Source: a virus
Length of the DNA: 64,000 nt
Direction: 5' to 3' (one strand)
Virus record (IMG/VR): IMGVR_UViG_3300023174_000121
Span: 1 to 64,000 of that record
The notes under the pieces were generated by a model. The model searched no databases. It saw only the letters and a program-made list of their open reading frames with translations, and had not been told where the DNA came from. A program made the position numbers and the translations under genes. This document shows positions 55,797-64,000 of this stretch, piece by piece (the first letter of the stretch is position 1; each line of letters starts with the position of its first letter).

Positions 55797-56431
55797 TCCC
55801 ATAGACCTTCGTAGTATTTCCCAAAGAGTCGATATCCGTTTCTGTTTCGTTCGGAGTGCGCTTTAAGTGCTTCCCAATCTGTTTTCATAGTATGATTAGG
55901 ACCTTCTACCATTTTTGAAATATTTGGATCAGATTCTTCTTTGACGAAAATATAATTACATTCGCCAGTAGAGTATTGATCTTCCCAATCTTGATTCAAC
56001 TTGCATTCAAATGCTTGAATCATTTCATCAAGAACCCAATCCCAACGCTTGAAATGATTGTCATCAATACCATAGTCATCTTCTTTTTTGGGTACTGCTG
56101 TGCTTCGTAATTCTTCTGGAACGTCTTCATCATCAACAAATGGAGCGCCATTCTTAGTATCTTTTAATTGCTTGAGCATTGGAAGAATGATCTGTGCAAG
56201 TGTGCTATCCATTGACCAAGTATCCCACTTGTCAATCTTTATATAATTAATTTTTGGATGCAAAAAATCTAAAAACTTTAGAAGTGCTTTGCTTGCTGGT
56301 TCAAGTCTATTAGACCATTTGACAATCATTGGATCATCGTAATCGATTTCTTTTTTCCAAAAGAAAACCTTCTCCAAAATTGTGTATGGAGATAGCCAAT
56401 GATCGCGATAATTATTAATATAAACTTTCAT
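55793..56431 (-). CDS. Conserved T4-like phage protein
   Basis: 212 residues. NYRDHWLSPYTILEKVFFWK, KWSNRLEPASKALLKFLDFL, DDNHFKRWDWVLDEMIQAFE, and NGYRLFGKYYEGLWD at the end. The last pattern recurs in a conserved phage family; function unknown. Acidic and aromatic-rich. Confidence 0.72.
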   Translation of the reverse strand: MKVYINNYRDHWLSPYTILEKVFFWKKEIDYDDPMIVKWSNRLEPASKALLKFLDFLHPKINYIKIDKWDTWSMDSTLAQIILPMLKQLKDTKNGAPFVDDEDVPEELRSTAVPKKEDDYGIDDNHFKRWDWVLDEMIQAFECKLNQDWEDQYSTGECNYIFVKEESDPNISKMVEGPNHTMKTDWEALKAHSERNRNGYRLFGKYYEGLWD

Positions 56432-56877
56432 TCTTTATCTTCCCAAGGAGTATAGAATGCTTTCACTTTCATATCATCATTCCAATTACTTGCATATTCA
56501 TTGTCCGTATCGCATAGCGTCATTGCTTCTTTTCTAGAAACAACTCGATGACTAACAATTGTCTCACCCAAATGCTCTTGACTAAATTCTTTAGCTTCAT
56601 TGCAAGTTACTGTATCAAGTGCCCATAGAGATTTGTCGTTTCCTTGTTCATCTGTGCCGACAGGAACTTCTACCATGTACCTTTGTCGAAACATAGAAAC
56701 AGTTTCAACAAGAACTAATTGAGTTTCTTCAACTTTTTTCATAGTCCAACTCCCATCTTTATTATCAATCCATTGAATTGTGTCGCCGATTTTCCAACCC
56801 AATCCGTCAAAAATCTCATCAGAAAGCGGAAGAATTAAGTCTCCTGTTTCTGGATCTTTTATGAGTTCAACTATCAT
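56428..56877 (-). CDS. Protein with AbrB-like N-terminus
   Basis: 149 residues from the ATG at 56877, eight bases after GGAG. ELIKDPETGDLILPLSDEIF, GWKIGDTIQWIDNKDGSW resemble a SpoVT/AbrB swapped-hairpin; the second half is an unrelated alpha/beta region with LGETIVSHRVVSRKEAMTLC. DNA-binding regulator possible. Overlaps the next gene by four bases. Confidence 0.6.
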   Translation of the reverse strand: MIVELIKDPETGDLILPLSDEIFDGLGWKIGDTIQWIDNKDGSWTMKKVEETQLVLVETVSMFRQRYMVEVPVGTDEQGNDKSLWALDTVTCNEAKEFSQEHLGETIVSHRVVSRKEAMTLCDTDNEYASNWNDDMKVKAFYTPWEDKE

Positions 56878-56907
56878 GGTACATTCTCCAAGGAAAAAAG
56901 TCAAAAA

Positions 56908-57195
56908 TCAGAAAATCATTCTTACCAAGCCTGTGGCGTCAATGGTGACAAGCAGAAGGTAGTTAGCGAGCATACCAAATGAGCGGCGAGACCAAGAACA
57001 CCAGGCATAGATAGCACAACCAGTAATCCAAGCGGGATAAAGAGCCATAAGTGGAGGGTTTGGTACTGTTCCAGCCATCGTAGCAGCACACCCAATACTA
57101 AGAGCCCAAGCAAGTAACTCCATAACAAACCTAACACGATTTGATTTGTAATCATCTCTGATCCAGTTTATTGTAGGTCCGAAAATGTTATTCAT
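56908..57195 (-). CDS. Three-TM membrane protein
   Basis: 95 residues. RFVMELLAWALSIGCAATMA, PPLMALYPAWITGCAIYAWC and SFGMLANYLLLVTIDATGLV are hydrophobic; the VPNPPLxALYPxWITGCxIYAW pattern is highly conserved in aquatic T4-like phages. Function unknown; may be a small transporter fragment such as a PnuC-like or SWEET-like helix bundle. Confidence 0.7.
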   Translation of the reverse strand: MNNIFGPTINWIRDDYKSNRVRFVMELLAWALSIGCAATMAGTVPNPPLMALYPAWITGCAIYAWCSWSRRSFGMLANYLLLVTIDATGLVRMIF

Positions 57196-57200
57196 AGCAA

Positions 57201-58016
57201 TCAATCTAAATGAAATACTCTTGGATGATCAATTAAAATTCGTTCTCTTAAACCATGCCAACGTTTATATGTGTCTATGTCTTTAGTCTCTATAGACTGT
57301 CTTTTCAAATGATTTAGTGTTTCTAATACACTTTCAAACTCAGGAACTTGATATACAGAGTAATCATAAGGATTGCTATAAACCTTATACTCTTTATTTA
57401 GATGAAGAAAGGTAGAAAACAATCTTTCAACAATGAATGGAAACATCGTCAATTCTTTGTCTCTGCTATAGTTTGCTGATGAACCATATATTCTAGCATC
57501 TTCACCAGTCAAATCTTCAAGTCTGGATTTCATATCATCTAGAAAGTCTAAGTAATCGCGCCAGAACACTTTTTTAGCAACAAAATAACTTGAATAGCAA
57601 ACATTGCTTCCCATTACTTCATTTAAAACTTTTGTGTCATATCCAGCAGCTTTCAATGCTGATTCAGTCACTCGCTGAATTCCTTTGTGAAAGACTTCAC
57701 CATGCTCCCACACGTTATGCGTCAATGCATCTACAACTCTAGCATGATTGAAAACGTAAACATGATATCCGGGATTGTTATCAATCGCATTAGTAATTGT
57801 TTCAGCACTAAACCTTAGCTTCTCTTGCCATCTTGGACCAAACACACCAAATGCATCTAGTCCCTTCGCATGGCCTTCTTCATAAATTCTTTTAAATGAT
57901 TGATACTCTCTCAACTCAGGATGAAGATTCTCTGTATTGTCGAATGGAGTAAACAAAGGATCAACTCTTTCGATTTGATCCTTCTCAAAACAAATTTGAA
58001 AAACTTTGTAGTTCAA
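57201..58016 (-). CDS. Sugar-related conserved protein (possible glycosyltransferase)
   Basis: 271 residues. VFQICFEKDQIERVDPLFTP, FDNTENLHPELREYQSFKRI, GLDAFGVFGPRWQEKLRF. The D-N-T-x-N-x-x-PE-REY opening occurs in phage and bacterial proteins near glycosyltransferases. Overlaps the following gene by four bases. Assignment is weak. Confidence 0.6.
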   Translation of the reverse strand: MNYKVFQICFEKDQIERVDPLFTPFDNTENLHPELREYQSFKRIYEEGHAKGLDAFGVFGPRWQEKLRFSAETITNAIDNNPGYHVYVFNHARVVDALTHNVWEHGEVFHKGIQRVTESALKAAGYDTKVLNEVMGSNVCYSSYFVAKKVFWRDYLDFLDDMKSRLEDLTGEDARIYGSSANYSRDKELTMFPFIVERLFSTFLHLNKEYKVYSNPYDYSVYQVPEFESVLETLNHLKRQSIETKDIDTYKRWHGLRERILIDHPRVFHLD

Positions 58017-58816
58017 TCTGAAATCCTCACGCCATTGGGTGCAATATTACCATCAAGACCTAGCTTACCAATATTCTCAATTAGAGACAGATCCAAATGA
58101 TGGAATAGCAAATGCTCAATATCAATATAACCTTTTTTCGCAAGCTGATCATTCATATGCTGAAACATGTCAACATAAATGTCCCGAATGTACGGCAATA
58201 GAAATGCATCAAAACTCCAAAGCCGTGACATATACTGTAGAGTCACTCCACCAGTTGTGTCTGGACTAAATTGACTAGTGAATGGACCACGAATGATAAT
58301 CTTATCTTTAGCATCCATGTGCTTTTGATAATTAAAAGTATCATTCAAAGTATAACGACCAGACATTTTAAAGATTCGTTTATATTTCTCTCGCCAACCT
58401 TCTTCAGCAACTCTATCGTAAAATGATCCATACATGACTAGTTCAATCATGTTCTTTACGATATCGTGATTAGGAATGCTTTGAATCTGTTTAACAATCT
58501 CTTCTTCACTAAACGTGTAGAATTCGTCAATGTAATCTACAAGTTCAGCTTTCTCTTCAGAAGTTAAATCTTTGTATCCGCCATCAAGAATGATGATTTT
58601 AGTATCACACCTTTCGCGAATTGATTTACAAGTTTCAATCGTTTGTTTGAATCTTGTTTCTGTGTCATAGACTCCATGCTTTGCATGAATTGCTGATGAC
58701 ACTAGAAAAACACTTTCAGGATTGCTTTGGCTTTTTTGCTGGTCGCTTTGTTGCTGGAGCGACTGGTCCGTCGTTTGTAGGTTGTTTGTCTGCAACTGGT
58801 TCTGGTTTAACGTCAT
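58013..58816 (-). CDS. Putative glycosyltransferase, N-terminus overlapping clpP
   Basis: 267 residues if started at the ATG at 58816 (AAGGTG upstream). The core from about residue 35 (VFLVSSAIHAKHGVYDTETR, KIIILDGGYKDLTS, FKMSGRYTLNDTFNY, GPFTSQFSPDTTGG, FHHLDL) has the alpha/beta layout of GT-A-like phage proteins. The first 34 residues are Gln/Asn/Ser-rich and are just the alternate frame of the clpP tail, so the true start may be a GTG at 58702. Overlap with clpP is 101 bases. Confidence 0.65.
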   Translation of the reverse strand: MTLNQNQLQTNNLQTTDQSLQQQSDQQKSQSNPESVFLVSSAIHAKHGVYDTETRFKQTIETCKSIRERCDTKIIILDGGYKDLTSEEKAELVDYIDEFYTFSEEEIVKQIQSIPNHDIVKNMIELVMYGSFYDRVAEEGWREKYKRIFKMSGRYTLNDTFNYQKHMDAKDKIIIRGPFTSQFSPDTTGGVTLQYMSRLWSFDAFLLPYIRDIYVDMFQHMNDQLAKKGYIDIEHLLFHHLDLSLIENIGKLGLDGNIAPNGVRISD

Positions 58817-59405
58817 CTTTTTTCACCTTAGTTTTATTAGCAGACTTCTCTGCCTTTTTACCTTTCAATCGTTTAATTACTTCTTCACCGCTCATCCAGA
58901 TATCTTTGTTGTTCAATATGGACTTGATTTCTTCTTCGGTTAAGAATCCTTCATATGATCCGCGTAAAATCTTTTCAGACCACTTGCGTTCGTGCGTAAT
59001 GTTGTCGTACATTTCACCACCCTTACCCATAGTGATACCAGAGTAATTGTGAAACATGAACATGGAATGTTCTGAGATTTCATGTGTATCTGCTGGTAAG
59101 AATATCATAGTTGCTGCAGACATGCAAGCGCCTTCTACGGAACAAATCACATGTGCTTGCGTTTCTCCAAGAACTCTCAAAAATTGAATTGCGGTAAACA
59201 GATCGCCGCCTTGAGAATTGATGTGAATTTTAACAATGTCCATCTGAGATGCATTTCGAATAGTTTCGAACCATTCGATATAATCTTCTGGACTAGTGAT
59301 TTGACCAGTAAGATAGAATGTATATAATTGCGCTACTGCTTTTGGCTGTCTGGCTTTTTTGTTGTCGTTAAAATTAAAAATTGAAACGGGTTTATCATCT
59401 TCCAT
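58716..59405 (-). CDS. ClpP-like serine protease
   Basis: 229 residues. INSQGGDLFTAIQFLRVLGE, EGACMSAATMIFL with the nucleophile S96 and MFMFHNYSG with H119. The catalytic Asp is presumably downstream. A 45-residue Lys/Pro-rich tail follows the protease domain. Phage ClpP homologues serve as prohead proteases or modify host proteolysis. Because the phage tmRNA tag ends in -LVA, it may also meet ssrA-tagged substrates, which is speculative. Confidence 0.85.
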   Translation of the reverse strand: MEDDKPVSIFNFNDNKKARQPKAVAQLYTFYLTGQITSPEDYIEWFETIRNASQMDIVKIHINSQGGDLFTAIQFLRVLGETQAHVICSVEGACMSAATMIFLPADTHEISEHSMFMFHNYSGITMGKGGEMYDNITHERKWSEKILRGSYEGFLTEEEIKSILNNKDIWMSGEEVIKRLKGKKAEKSANKTKVKKDDVKPEPVADKQPTNDGPVAPATKRPAKKPKQS

Positions 59406-59413
59406 AATGTACC

Positions 59414-59968
59414 TTATTGTAGTGTGTTATCATTCAAACCATATTTACATATGTAGTATGCATCTATTAAATCTGATGATGGATTCCATTGCTTATCGGT
59501 CATATTAAATAATTGTTTTAGTTTCACCTCATTCTGTTCTTCAAACACTTCTTGCATACGCTCTTTGTTAGCATTTCCTTTTCCGCTTGCAAATTTCTTA
59601 ATGACTGTTGGCGGAATCGTTTGAAATGGAATTCCAAAACTCCACATGCGATATTTCAAAACTCCTGTGTTCTCTGCAATGTGAAACACTCGACCCTTTG
59701 ATCCCATAGAATAGTCTTCCATGTATACTTTGTCAACTTCATTCTCCATTATTCTATCAAGAAAATAACTGGAGATTGTATCATATCTCTGCATTTCGTT
59801 GTCGTATTCGAAAAGCATTCCATGAATATTTTCTGAATCTATTTCATACTTCTTACTTTGTGTAAGAAAATAGAATGTACAATTATCAAATGAAAATTCT
59901 CCAGATTCTGTATTGTAAACACACAATGCTGGAGAAGTCATCGAATAGTCGATTCCAGCAACAATCAA
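59414..59968 (-). CDS. RuvC-like Holliday-junction nuclease
   Basis: 184 residues. AGIDYSMTSPALCVY (Asp7), KVYMEDYSMGSKGRVF (Glu), SDLIDAYYICKYG near the end (Asp pair) give the DDE/RNase-H acidic site, with the glycine-rich NTGVLKYRM helix. Homologues in T4-like aquatic phages resolve recombination intermediates. Coupled to the zinc-ribbon gene by an ATGA overlap. Confidence 0.85.
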   Translation of the reverse strand: MIVAGIDYSMTSPALCVYNTESGEFSFDNCTFYFLTQSKKYEIDSENIHGMLFEYDNEMQRYDTISSYFLDRIMENEVDKVYMEDYSMGSKGRVFHIAENTGVLKYRMWSFGIPFQTIPPTVIKKFASGKGNANKERMQEVFEEQNEVKLKQLFNMTDKQWNPSSDLIDAYYICKYGLNDNTLQ

Positions 59969-60198
59969 TTATCTTCCCAGTCTTCAGAATTATCTTTAAA
60001 AGATTCTTCAACTAGTTTTTCCCAATCCTCTTCGTCTTCATCAAAGTCTAATTCTTCTTGACTATCGACAGCATTATTTTTATCTAAATCTGATCCACAA
60101 AATGAACATACTGTTGGCGGATCTCTAAATTCATCTCCCATCGGAACTAACTTATATTCCGTATCACATGATTCGCAAAAAACTATAAAATTTGACAT
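59965..60198 (-). CDS. Zinc-ribbon protein with acidic tail
   Basis: 77 residues. FCESCDTEYKLVPMG and VCSFCGSDLDKN make a CxxC-CxxC ribbon; the C-terminal ~40 residues are almost all Asp/Glu (DEDEEDWEKLVEESFKDNSE). The type is conserved beside RuvC-like nucleases in T4-like phages. Confidence 0.75.
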   Translation of the reverse strand: MSNFIVFCESCDTEYKLVPMGDEFRDPPTVCSFCGSDLDKNNAVDSQEELDFDEDEEDWEKLVEESFKDNSEDWEDN

Positions 60199-60208
60199 AT
60201 GTGTCCCT

Positions 60209-60844
60209 CTATTCGTAAGTAACTATGTTGGTGTCACCTAAAGCCCATTTTGAATTTTGTTCGACAATATATTTCTTAGTGCAAACTTTAAAGTCTGGAA
60301 AACTCAATTCTTTAGGATTCGAAGCTGCATCCAAAAATATTGTACGATTATTTGGTTGTGCCGCATATTGCCCATTATCTAGTTCGATAAAATTAAAAGA
60401 CTTGTGGTCTTCAGGCCATTCTGCGTATGTAGTATCTAAAATATTTGAATCTGGAGCACCATTATCTACCGTGAATAGATATCCACCACTATGCCACTCT
60501 TTGTTCTTTGCGTAAAACTTTGCTGTCAAATTTGAAAGAAATGATTTCTTAATCACAGTAATATCGTGACTAAAGCAATCCCAAATCTGAAGATAATCTA
60601 AAGGAAGAAACTTCTTAGCATCTAAATTCTTATTTCGCGAAACGTATGCATGAAGAGGCAACTTATCATATAGCGCACCATATCTTGGAAGATATGCTTC
60701 TATACGAAATGCTTGTCCGCGAATTGATTTGATTGAAACCCAAATGCAAGGCTCGTATTCAAAAAATCCTTTTTCAAAGTCATAAAGAAATTCTTTCCTA
60801 ACATAACAATGTACTGGAGGAAGATTTGCTACGAGAAATGCCAT
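60209..60844 (-). CDS. Conserved T4-like phage protein
   Basis: 211 residues. PPVHCYVRKEFLYDFEKGFF, ECIWVSIKSIRGQAFRIE-type beta region, LHAYVSRNKNLDAKKFLPLD, LQIWDCFSHDITVIKKSFLS. This family is near-universal beside nrdB and ruvC in aquatic T4-like phages; function unknown. Overlaps nothing, ends 10 bases before the zinc-ribbon gene. Confidence 0.78.
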   Translation of the reverse strand: MAFLVANLPPVHCYVRKEFLYDFEKGFFEYEPCIWVSIKSIRGQAFRIEAYLPRYGALYDKLPLHAYVSRNKNLDAKKFLPLDYLQIWDCFSHDITVIKKSFLSNLTAKFYAKNKEWHSGGYLFTVDNGAPDSNILDTTYAEWPEDHKSFNFIELDNGQYAAQPNNRTIFLDAASNPKELSFPDFKVCTKKYIVEQNSKWALGDTNIVTYE

Positions 60845-60845
60845 A

Positions 60846-61079
60846 TTATTCCTTAATTACTTTTAAGTTTAGAACAAAATTTTCTACAACTAATTTTGTA
60901 ATTGTTGCAAGCATTGCTACTTGATTTTCAATTTGCCATGGCTCATTGAATTTTTCTAGAATAGATGCACCAATCAAACGATATGCATCTTCTTCATTAA
61001 TAGTTAGCATTCCCCAATCGATCGGATCTTCCATTTCGATTTCTTTTGCTAAAGTCACAAGTGTTTCAAGTGTAATCAT
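60846..61079 (-). CDS. Small conserved T4-like protein
   Basis: 77 residues from the ATG at 61079, overlapping the nrdB stop. MITLETLVTLAKEIEMEDPI, DWGMLTINEEDAYRLIGASI, VAMLATITKLVVENFVLN. All-helical; conserved next to nrdB and the 60209 gene. Function unknown. Confidence 0.75.
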   Translation of the reverse strand: MITLETLVTLAKEIEMEDPIDWGMLTINEEDAYRLIGASILEKFNEPWQIENQVAMLATITKLVVENFVLNLKVIKE

Positions 61080-62062
61080 GCTGCTTTGCCCCATACGTCA
61101 TCCCATTTACCGCTCAATGCACCCTTTGCATAGTCGGTAGCACGGTTTTCAAAAAAGTTAGTGTGTGTTGGTGCATTAATCATTTCTTCAACCCATGGTA
61201 AAGGATTCTTTTTACGTTTAAAGATTCCTTTCATGCCAAGTGAAATAAGTCTACGATCAGCAATGTATCTAATATATTCTTTAACGTCTTCTGAAGATAA
61301 GTTCTCCATCGGACCCATGCTAAATGCTAAATCAATAAACTTATCTTCTAGCTGAACCATTTTCTCTGCGATAGTATATATCTCTGATTTTAATTCATCA
61401 ACCCAAATTTCTCTGTTTTCTTCAATGTAAGTTCTAAACAATTTAATCATAGACTCAGCGTGTTGTGTTTCATCAACAATCGACCATGTAATGATTTGTC
61501 CCATGCCTTTCATCTTTCCATGTCTAGGAAAATTTAATAGCATAATGAACGAAGAGAACAATTGCATACCTTCTGTGAATGCAGAAAACACAGCAATGTG
61601 CTTTGCGATAGATCCTTTGTTTCCATTCTTTGATGAAATATCTAAAATATATTCGTGCTTCTCGCGCATTTGTTGATACTCTAGAAACTCACTATAAGTT
61701 GTTTCTGGTAGTCCTAGTGTTTCAATCAAATGTGAATATGCAGCAACGTGTAATGCTTCTCTTGCTGCGAAGCCAAGCAACATCATTCTTACTTCTGGTT
61801 GAGGAAAATATGGCAAATAATTCCCAACATAACCACCAGCAACGTCAATGTCGCCTTGCGTGAAAAATCGAAATATATGTGTAAGAAATGACTTTTCTTG
61901 TTCTGTTAGCTTCTTCTTCCAATCTTTTACGTCTTCTGCCATTGGAACCTCGGTATGCAACCAATGCGACTGCTCATGCTTTAGCCATGCGTCATATGCC
62001 CAAGGATAATTAAATGGTTTAAATTCATCTCTTCCCAACATTACGTTTTTTAACTTTGACAT
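61076..62062 (-). CDS. nrdB: Ribonucleotide reductase beta subunit (NrdB)
   Basis: 328 residues. FTQGDIDVAGGY, AREALHVAAYSHLIETL with E-x2-H-x3-Y (radical tyrosine), FSAFTEGMQLFSSF, and VDETQHAESM (E-x2-H) supply the diiron/tyrosyl site of class Ia. It makes deoxynucleotides together with NrdA, which is not in the window. Coupled to the following small gene. Confidence 0.95.
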   Translation of the reverse strand: MSKLKNVMLGRDEFKPFNYPWAYDAWLKHEQSHWLHTEVPMAEDVKDWKKKLTEQEKSFLTHIFRFFTQGDIDVAGGYVGNYLPYFPQPEVRMMLLGFAAREALHVAAYSHLIETLGLPETTYSEFLEYQQMREKHEYILDISSKNGNKGSIAKHIAVFSAFTEGMQLFSSFIMLLNFPRHGKMKGMGQIITWSIVDETQHAESMIKLFRTYIEENREIWVDELKSEIYTIAEKMVQLEDKFIDLAFSMGPMENLSSEDVKEYIRYIADRRLISLGMKGIFKRKKNPLPWVEEMINAPTHTNFFENRATDYAKGALSGKWDDVWGKAA

Positions 62063-62063
62063 T

Positions 62064-63062
62064 TTATCTCGCTCTAATTAAGTTATCTTTAAAAATATCC
62101 CAGCAACTCTTCCAAGTCCATCTCTTTGAAGACTCTTGTACTTTAACTCTATTTAAATACAAACAGCCTTCAATGCATTCGTATAAACTATTTCCCACAT
62201 ATCCATTCACACTATTTAAAATAATATCTTTTGGTCCAGTAACATCATATGCTGCAACTGGTGTACCAAGACTCATTGCTTCAATCATTACTATTCCAAA
62301 TGTATCGTTTCTACTTGGAAAACAAAATACATCTGCAGATGCGTAATGATTAGCTAATTCGACTCCAATCTTATATCCAACAAATTCTACTCTAGAATAT
62401 CTCTTCTCTAATTCTTTTCTATATGGCCCATCACCAACAATGACAATATTAAATTCATTTTCATATTGGCAAAGATCGTCTAAATTCTTTTCTTTTGAAA
62501 CTCTACCAACATAAAGAACTTTTGGAACAATTTGTTTCAGATGTCTTACGCTTGGATTCAACTGTTCTCTATTTACACCTCTAGTCCATGGGATTATATC
62601 AGATCTAAAGCCTCTTGTCTTTAATTCATCAACCATAGAATTTGTGGTAGTTAAGACTCTACCAGAATGTTTATGAAACCATCTAACATAACGATAGGTT
62701 AATTTTGTGGGTATCTTATATATCGTATTCAGAAACTCTGGAAACTTCGTATGATAGCTTGTATTATAAAAGTATCCATTTCTGTCGCACCAAATTCTTG
62801 CTGCTAAACCTACGGGCCCTTCCGTAGCAATGTGAATGTGATCTGGATTAATCTCTTCAATTCTTTTTCCGATTCCTCTAGGCCAAGCGATTTTAACTTC
62901 AGCATAACCAGGACAATTAATATAATGGAACTGCCCGGGATCAATATAAACAAAATCGTACCCATCAGAATCAGCGCATATTTCAATATTGTTAAAAGTC
63001 GAGACAACCCCATTTATTTGATCCTTTAGATTGTCTGTGACAATTAAGATTTTTTTACGCAT
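62064..63062 (-). CDS. GT4-family glycosyltransferase
   Basis: 332 residues. ILIVTDNLKDQINGVVSTFN near the start, HIHIATEGPVGLAARIWC, YHTKFPEFLN, VLYVGRVSKEKNLDDL (second GT-B domain), DVFCFPSRNDTFGIVMIEAM with the E-x7-E donor site and GTPVAAYDVTGPKDII. Similar to MgtA-type mannosyltransferases acting on lipids. It lies next to an LpxH-like enzyme, as in a number of bacterial lipid operons. Confidence 0.88.
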   Translation of the reverse strand: MRKKILIVTDNLKDQINGVVSTFNNIEICADSDGYDFVYIDPGQFHYINCPGYAEVKIAWPRGIGKRIEEINPDHIHIATEGPVGLAARIWCDRNGYFYNTSYHTKFPEFLNTIYKIPTKLTYRYVRWFHKHSGRVLTTTNSMVDELKTRGFRSDIIPWTRGVNREQLNPSVRHLKQIVPKVLYVGRVSKEKNLDDLCQYENEFNIVIVGDGPYRKELEKRYSRVEFVGYKIGVELANHYASADVFCFPSRNDTFGIVMIEAMSLGTPVAAYDVTGPKDIILNSVNGYVGNSLYECIEGCLYLNRVKVQESSKRWTWKSCWDIFKDNLIRAR

Positions 63063-63217
63063 TTACCTTCTACCTTAAATGTATCAAATTTTAACCAATA
63101 TTTTAAAGTGCTTAAACTATGTTCACATGATTCTTTTGTTTCAAATTCTAAAGATAATCTACCAGGTATGTCATTCGGATTCGTCGAGTGTACCGCTATC
63201 AATAGTAGTAACCACAT
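63044..63217 (-). CDS. Small secreted-type peptide between the two lipid genes
   Basis: 57 residues. The ATG at 63217, inside the end of the LpxH-like gene but in another frame, has a perfect GGAG six bases upstream. N-terminus WLLLLIAVHS is signal-like; the rest has two Cys (ESCEHS, GKCVKKS) that could pair. Overlaps the GT4 start by 19 bases. The strong ribosome site and clean frame support it as real. Confidence 0.6.
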   Translation of the reverse strand: MWLLLLIAVHSTNPNDIPGRLSLEFETKESCEHSLSTLKYWLKFDTFKVEGKCVKKS

Positions 63218-63962
63218 TTGAGTCTCCTTTAGTATATGTTAAGATTTCCCATCTTCCATCTACATGTTCAACTAATGCAGTCAATGATTCAACCCAGTCA
63301 CCATCATTCATATAGATTATACCATCTATTGTTTTAATCTCTGCATGATGTATATGCCCACATATAACGCCATCGAATCCACGTTTCTTGCAATACTCTG
63401 CTAAATTTCTTTCGAATTGAAAGATAAAGTCTACTGCTTTCTTTACTCTATGCTTAAGGTATTTGCTAAGACTAAAGTACCCAAAACCAAGACGATGGCG
63501 TATCCAATTGTATTTGCTATTAATCGATAAAATAAAGTCATATGCTTTATCCCCTAAAAATGCTAGCCAAGGTGCAAGTCTAGTAATACCATCAAATAGA
63601 TCACCATGAGTTACTAGATATCTTTTACCATCAACACCTAGATGTTCATATTGATTATGAATCTCGATACGACCAAATGCAAGTTTATATTGCATGAATG
63701 GACGTAAGAATTCATCATGATTACCAGCAATGTAAATTACTTTACTGCCATCTTTGCTATAGTTTAAAAATCTACGAATTACATTAGAGTGACTTTGTTT
63801 CCAATGTAATTTGTTTTGTTGTATTTTCCATCCATCAATGATATCACCAACAAGATATAATGTATCACAACTATTTTTTTTTAGAAAATTGTTTAGTCTA
63901 TCAGCCTTACATTCTTTAGATCCCAAATGAACATCAGATATGAAGATTGATTTGTAATGCAT
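63171..63962 (-). CDS. LpxH-like metallophosphoesterase (UDP-diacylglucosamine pyrophosphatase type)
   Basis: 263 residues. FISDVHLGSKECKADRL, LVGDIIDGWKIQQ, IAGNHDEFLRPF, YLVTHGDLFDGI and VICGHIHHAEI are the five metal motifs of the calcineurin-like family; NDGDWVESLTALVEH near the end matches the LpxH2 group. LpxH removes UMP in lipid A synthesis. In a phage with an adjacent GT4 enzyme, modification of the host outer surface is likely. Confidence 0.85.
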   Translation of the reverse strand: MHYKSIFISDVHLGSKECKADRLNNFLKKNSCDTLYLVGDIIDGWKIQQNKLHWKQSHSNVIRRFLNYSKDGSKVIYIAGNHDEFLRPFMQYKLAFGRIEIHNQYEHLGVDGKRYLVTHGDLFDGITRLAPWLAFLGDKAYDFILSINSKYNWIRHRLGFGYFSLSKYLKHRVKKAVDFIFQFERNLAEYCKKRGFDGVICGHIHHAEIKTIDGIIYMNDGDWVESLTALVEHVDGRWEILTYTKGDSNVVTTIDSGTLDESE

Positions 63963-64000
63963 TTTACTCCTTTGTTACCAGTGATGCCATGCGTTGAGTA

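Overview
The window is part of an AT-rich genome of a T4-type myovirus (contractile-tailed Caudoviricetes). The diagnosis rests on recognisable homologues of T4 gp4, gp5, gp6, gp8, gp25, gp26, gp32, gp33, gp48 and gp53, plus Rnh, PhoH and NrdB. The accessory genes resemble those of aquatic T4-like phages. The host is not named by the sequence. Hints point to a proteobacterium: a higher-GC gene of a type I associate with Burkholderiales phages (38574-39407), an LpxH-like lipid A enzyme, a chemoreceptor-type sensor domain, and a circularly permuted (two-piece) tmRNA gene, a layout known from alphaproteobacteria, some betaproteobacteria and some cyanobacteria.

Layout. 1-15203 (minus): baseplate block, in transcription order gp48-like, gp53, gp27-like hub, a P-loop kinase, a small protein, gp5, an Hc1-like protein, gp25, gp6, a gp7-position giant, gp8 and a DUF4815 protein cut by the window edge. 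15233-22822 (plus): gp4, a conserved virion protein, a tail-tube-like protein, gp26, a small hub-assembly protein, a holin-like protein and a 1504-residue tape-measure candidate, closed by a hairpin terminator. 22870-24631 (minus): gp32 and gp33. 24670-31198 (minus): a tightly overlapped glycan cassette (glycosyltransferases, GDP-mannose 3,5-epimerase, methyltransferase, GDP-mannose 4,6-dehydratase). 31292-32786 (plus): four coupled membrane proteins, one with a chemoreceptor-like sensory domain and no signalling domain, converging on a SleB-like cell-wall hydrolase. 33282-33594: the permuted tmRNA. 33653-37615: exonuclease, PhoH, MazG-like and small proteins. 37608-42558: a dense train of small accessory genes joined by ATGA/TGATG overlaps, with six paralogues of one small family and a stand-alone GGQ release-factor-like protein. 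42615-44665: promoter-driven small genes including a lipoprotein. 44680-48827: 17 tRNA genes with two HNH endonucleases, a rubredoxin and an amidotransferase-like gene. 48845-63962: replication and nucleotide genes (Rnh, RuvC-like, NrdB), GH19 endolysin, ClpP-like protease, sugar-related proteins, a GT4 glycosyltransferase and an LpxH-like phosphoesterase.

How it fits together. The phage carries a large translation-support set: 17 tRNAs, a tmRNA whose acceptor stem has the G3-U70 pair and whose tag reads ANDSEYRLVA, and a GGQ hydrolase. Together these suggest active management of stalled ribosomes. Lysis appears to have two peptidoglycan enzymes (SleB-like and GH19) and several candidate holin or regulator membrane proteins. 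Two kinds of promoter are visible: sigma70-like promoters, several in a repeated hairpin-promoter cassette like the PeSLs of T4-type phages, and T4-late-like (T/C/A)ATAAATA boxes, consistent with the gp33 homologue.
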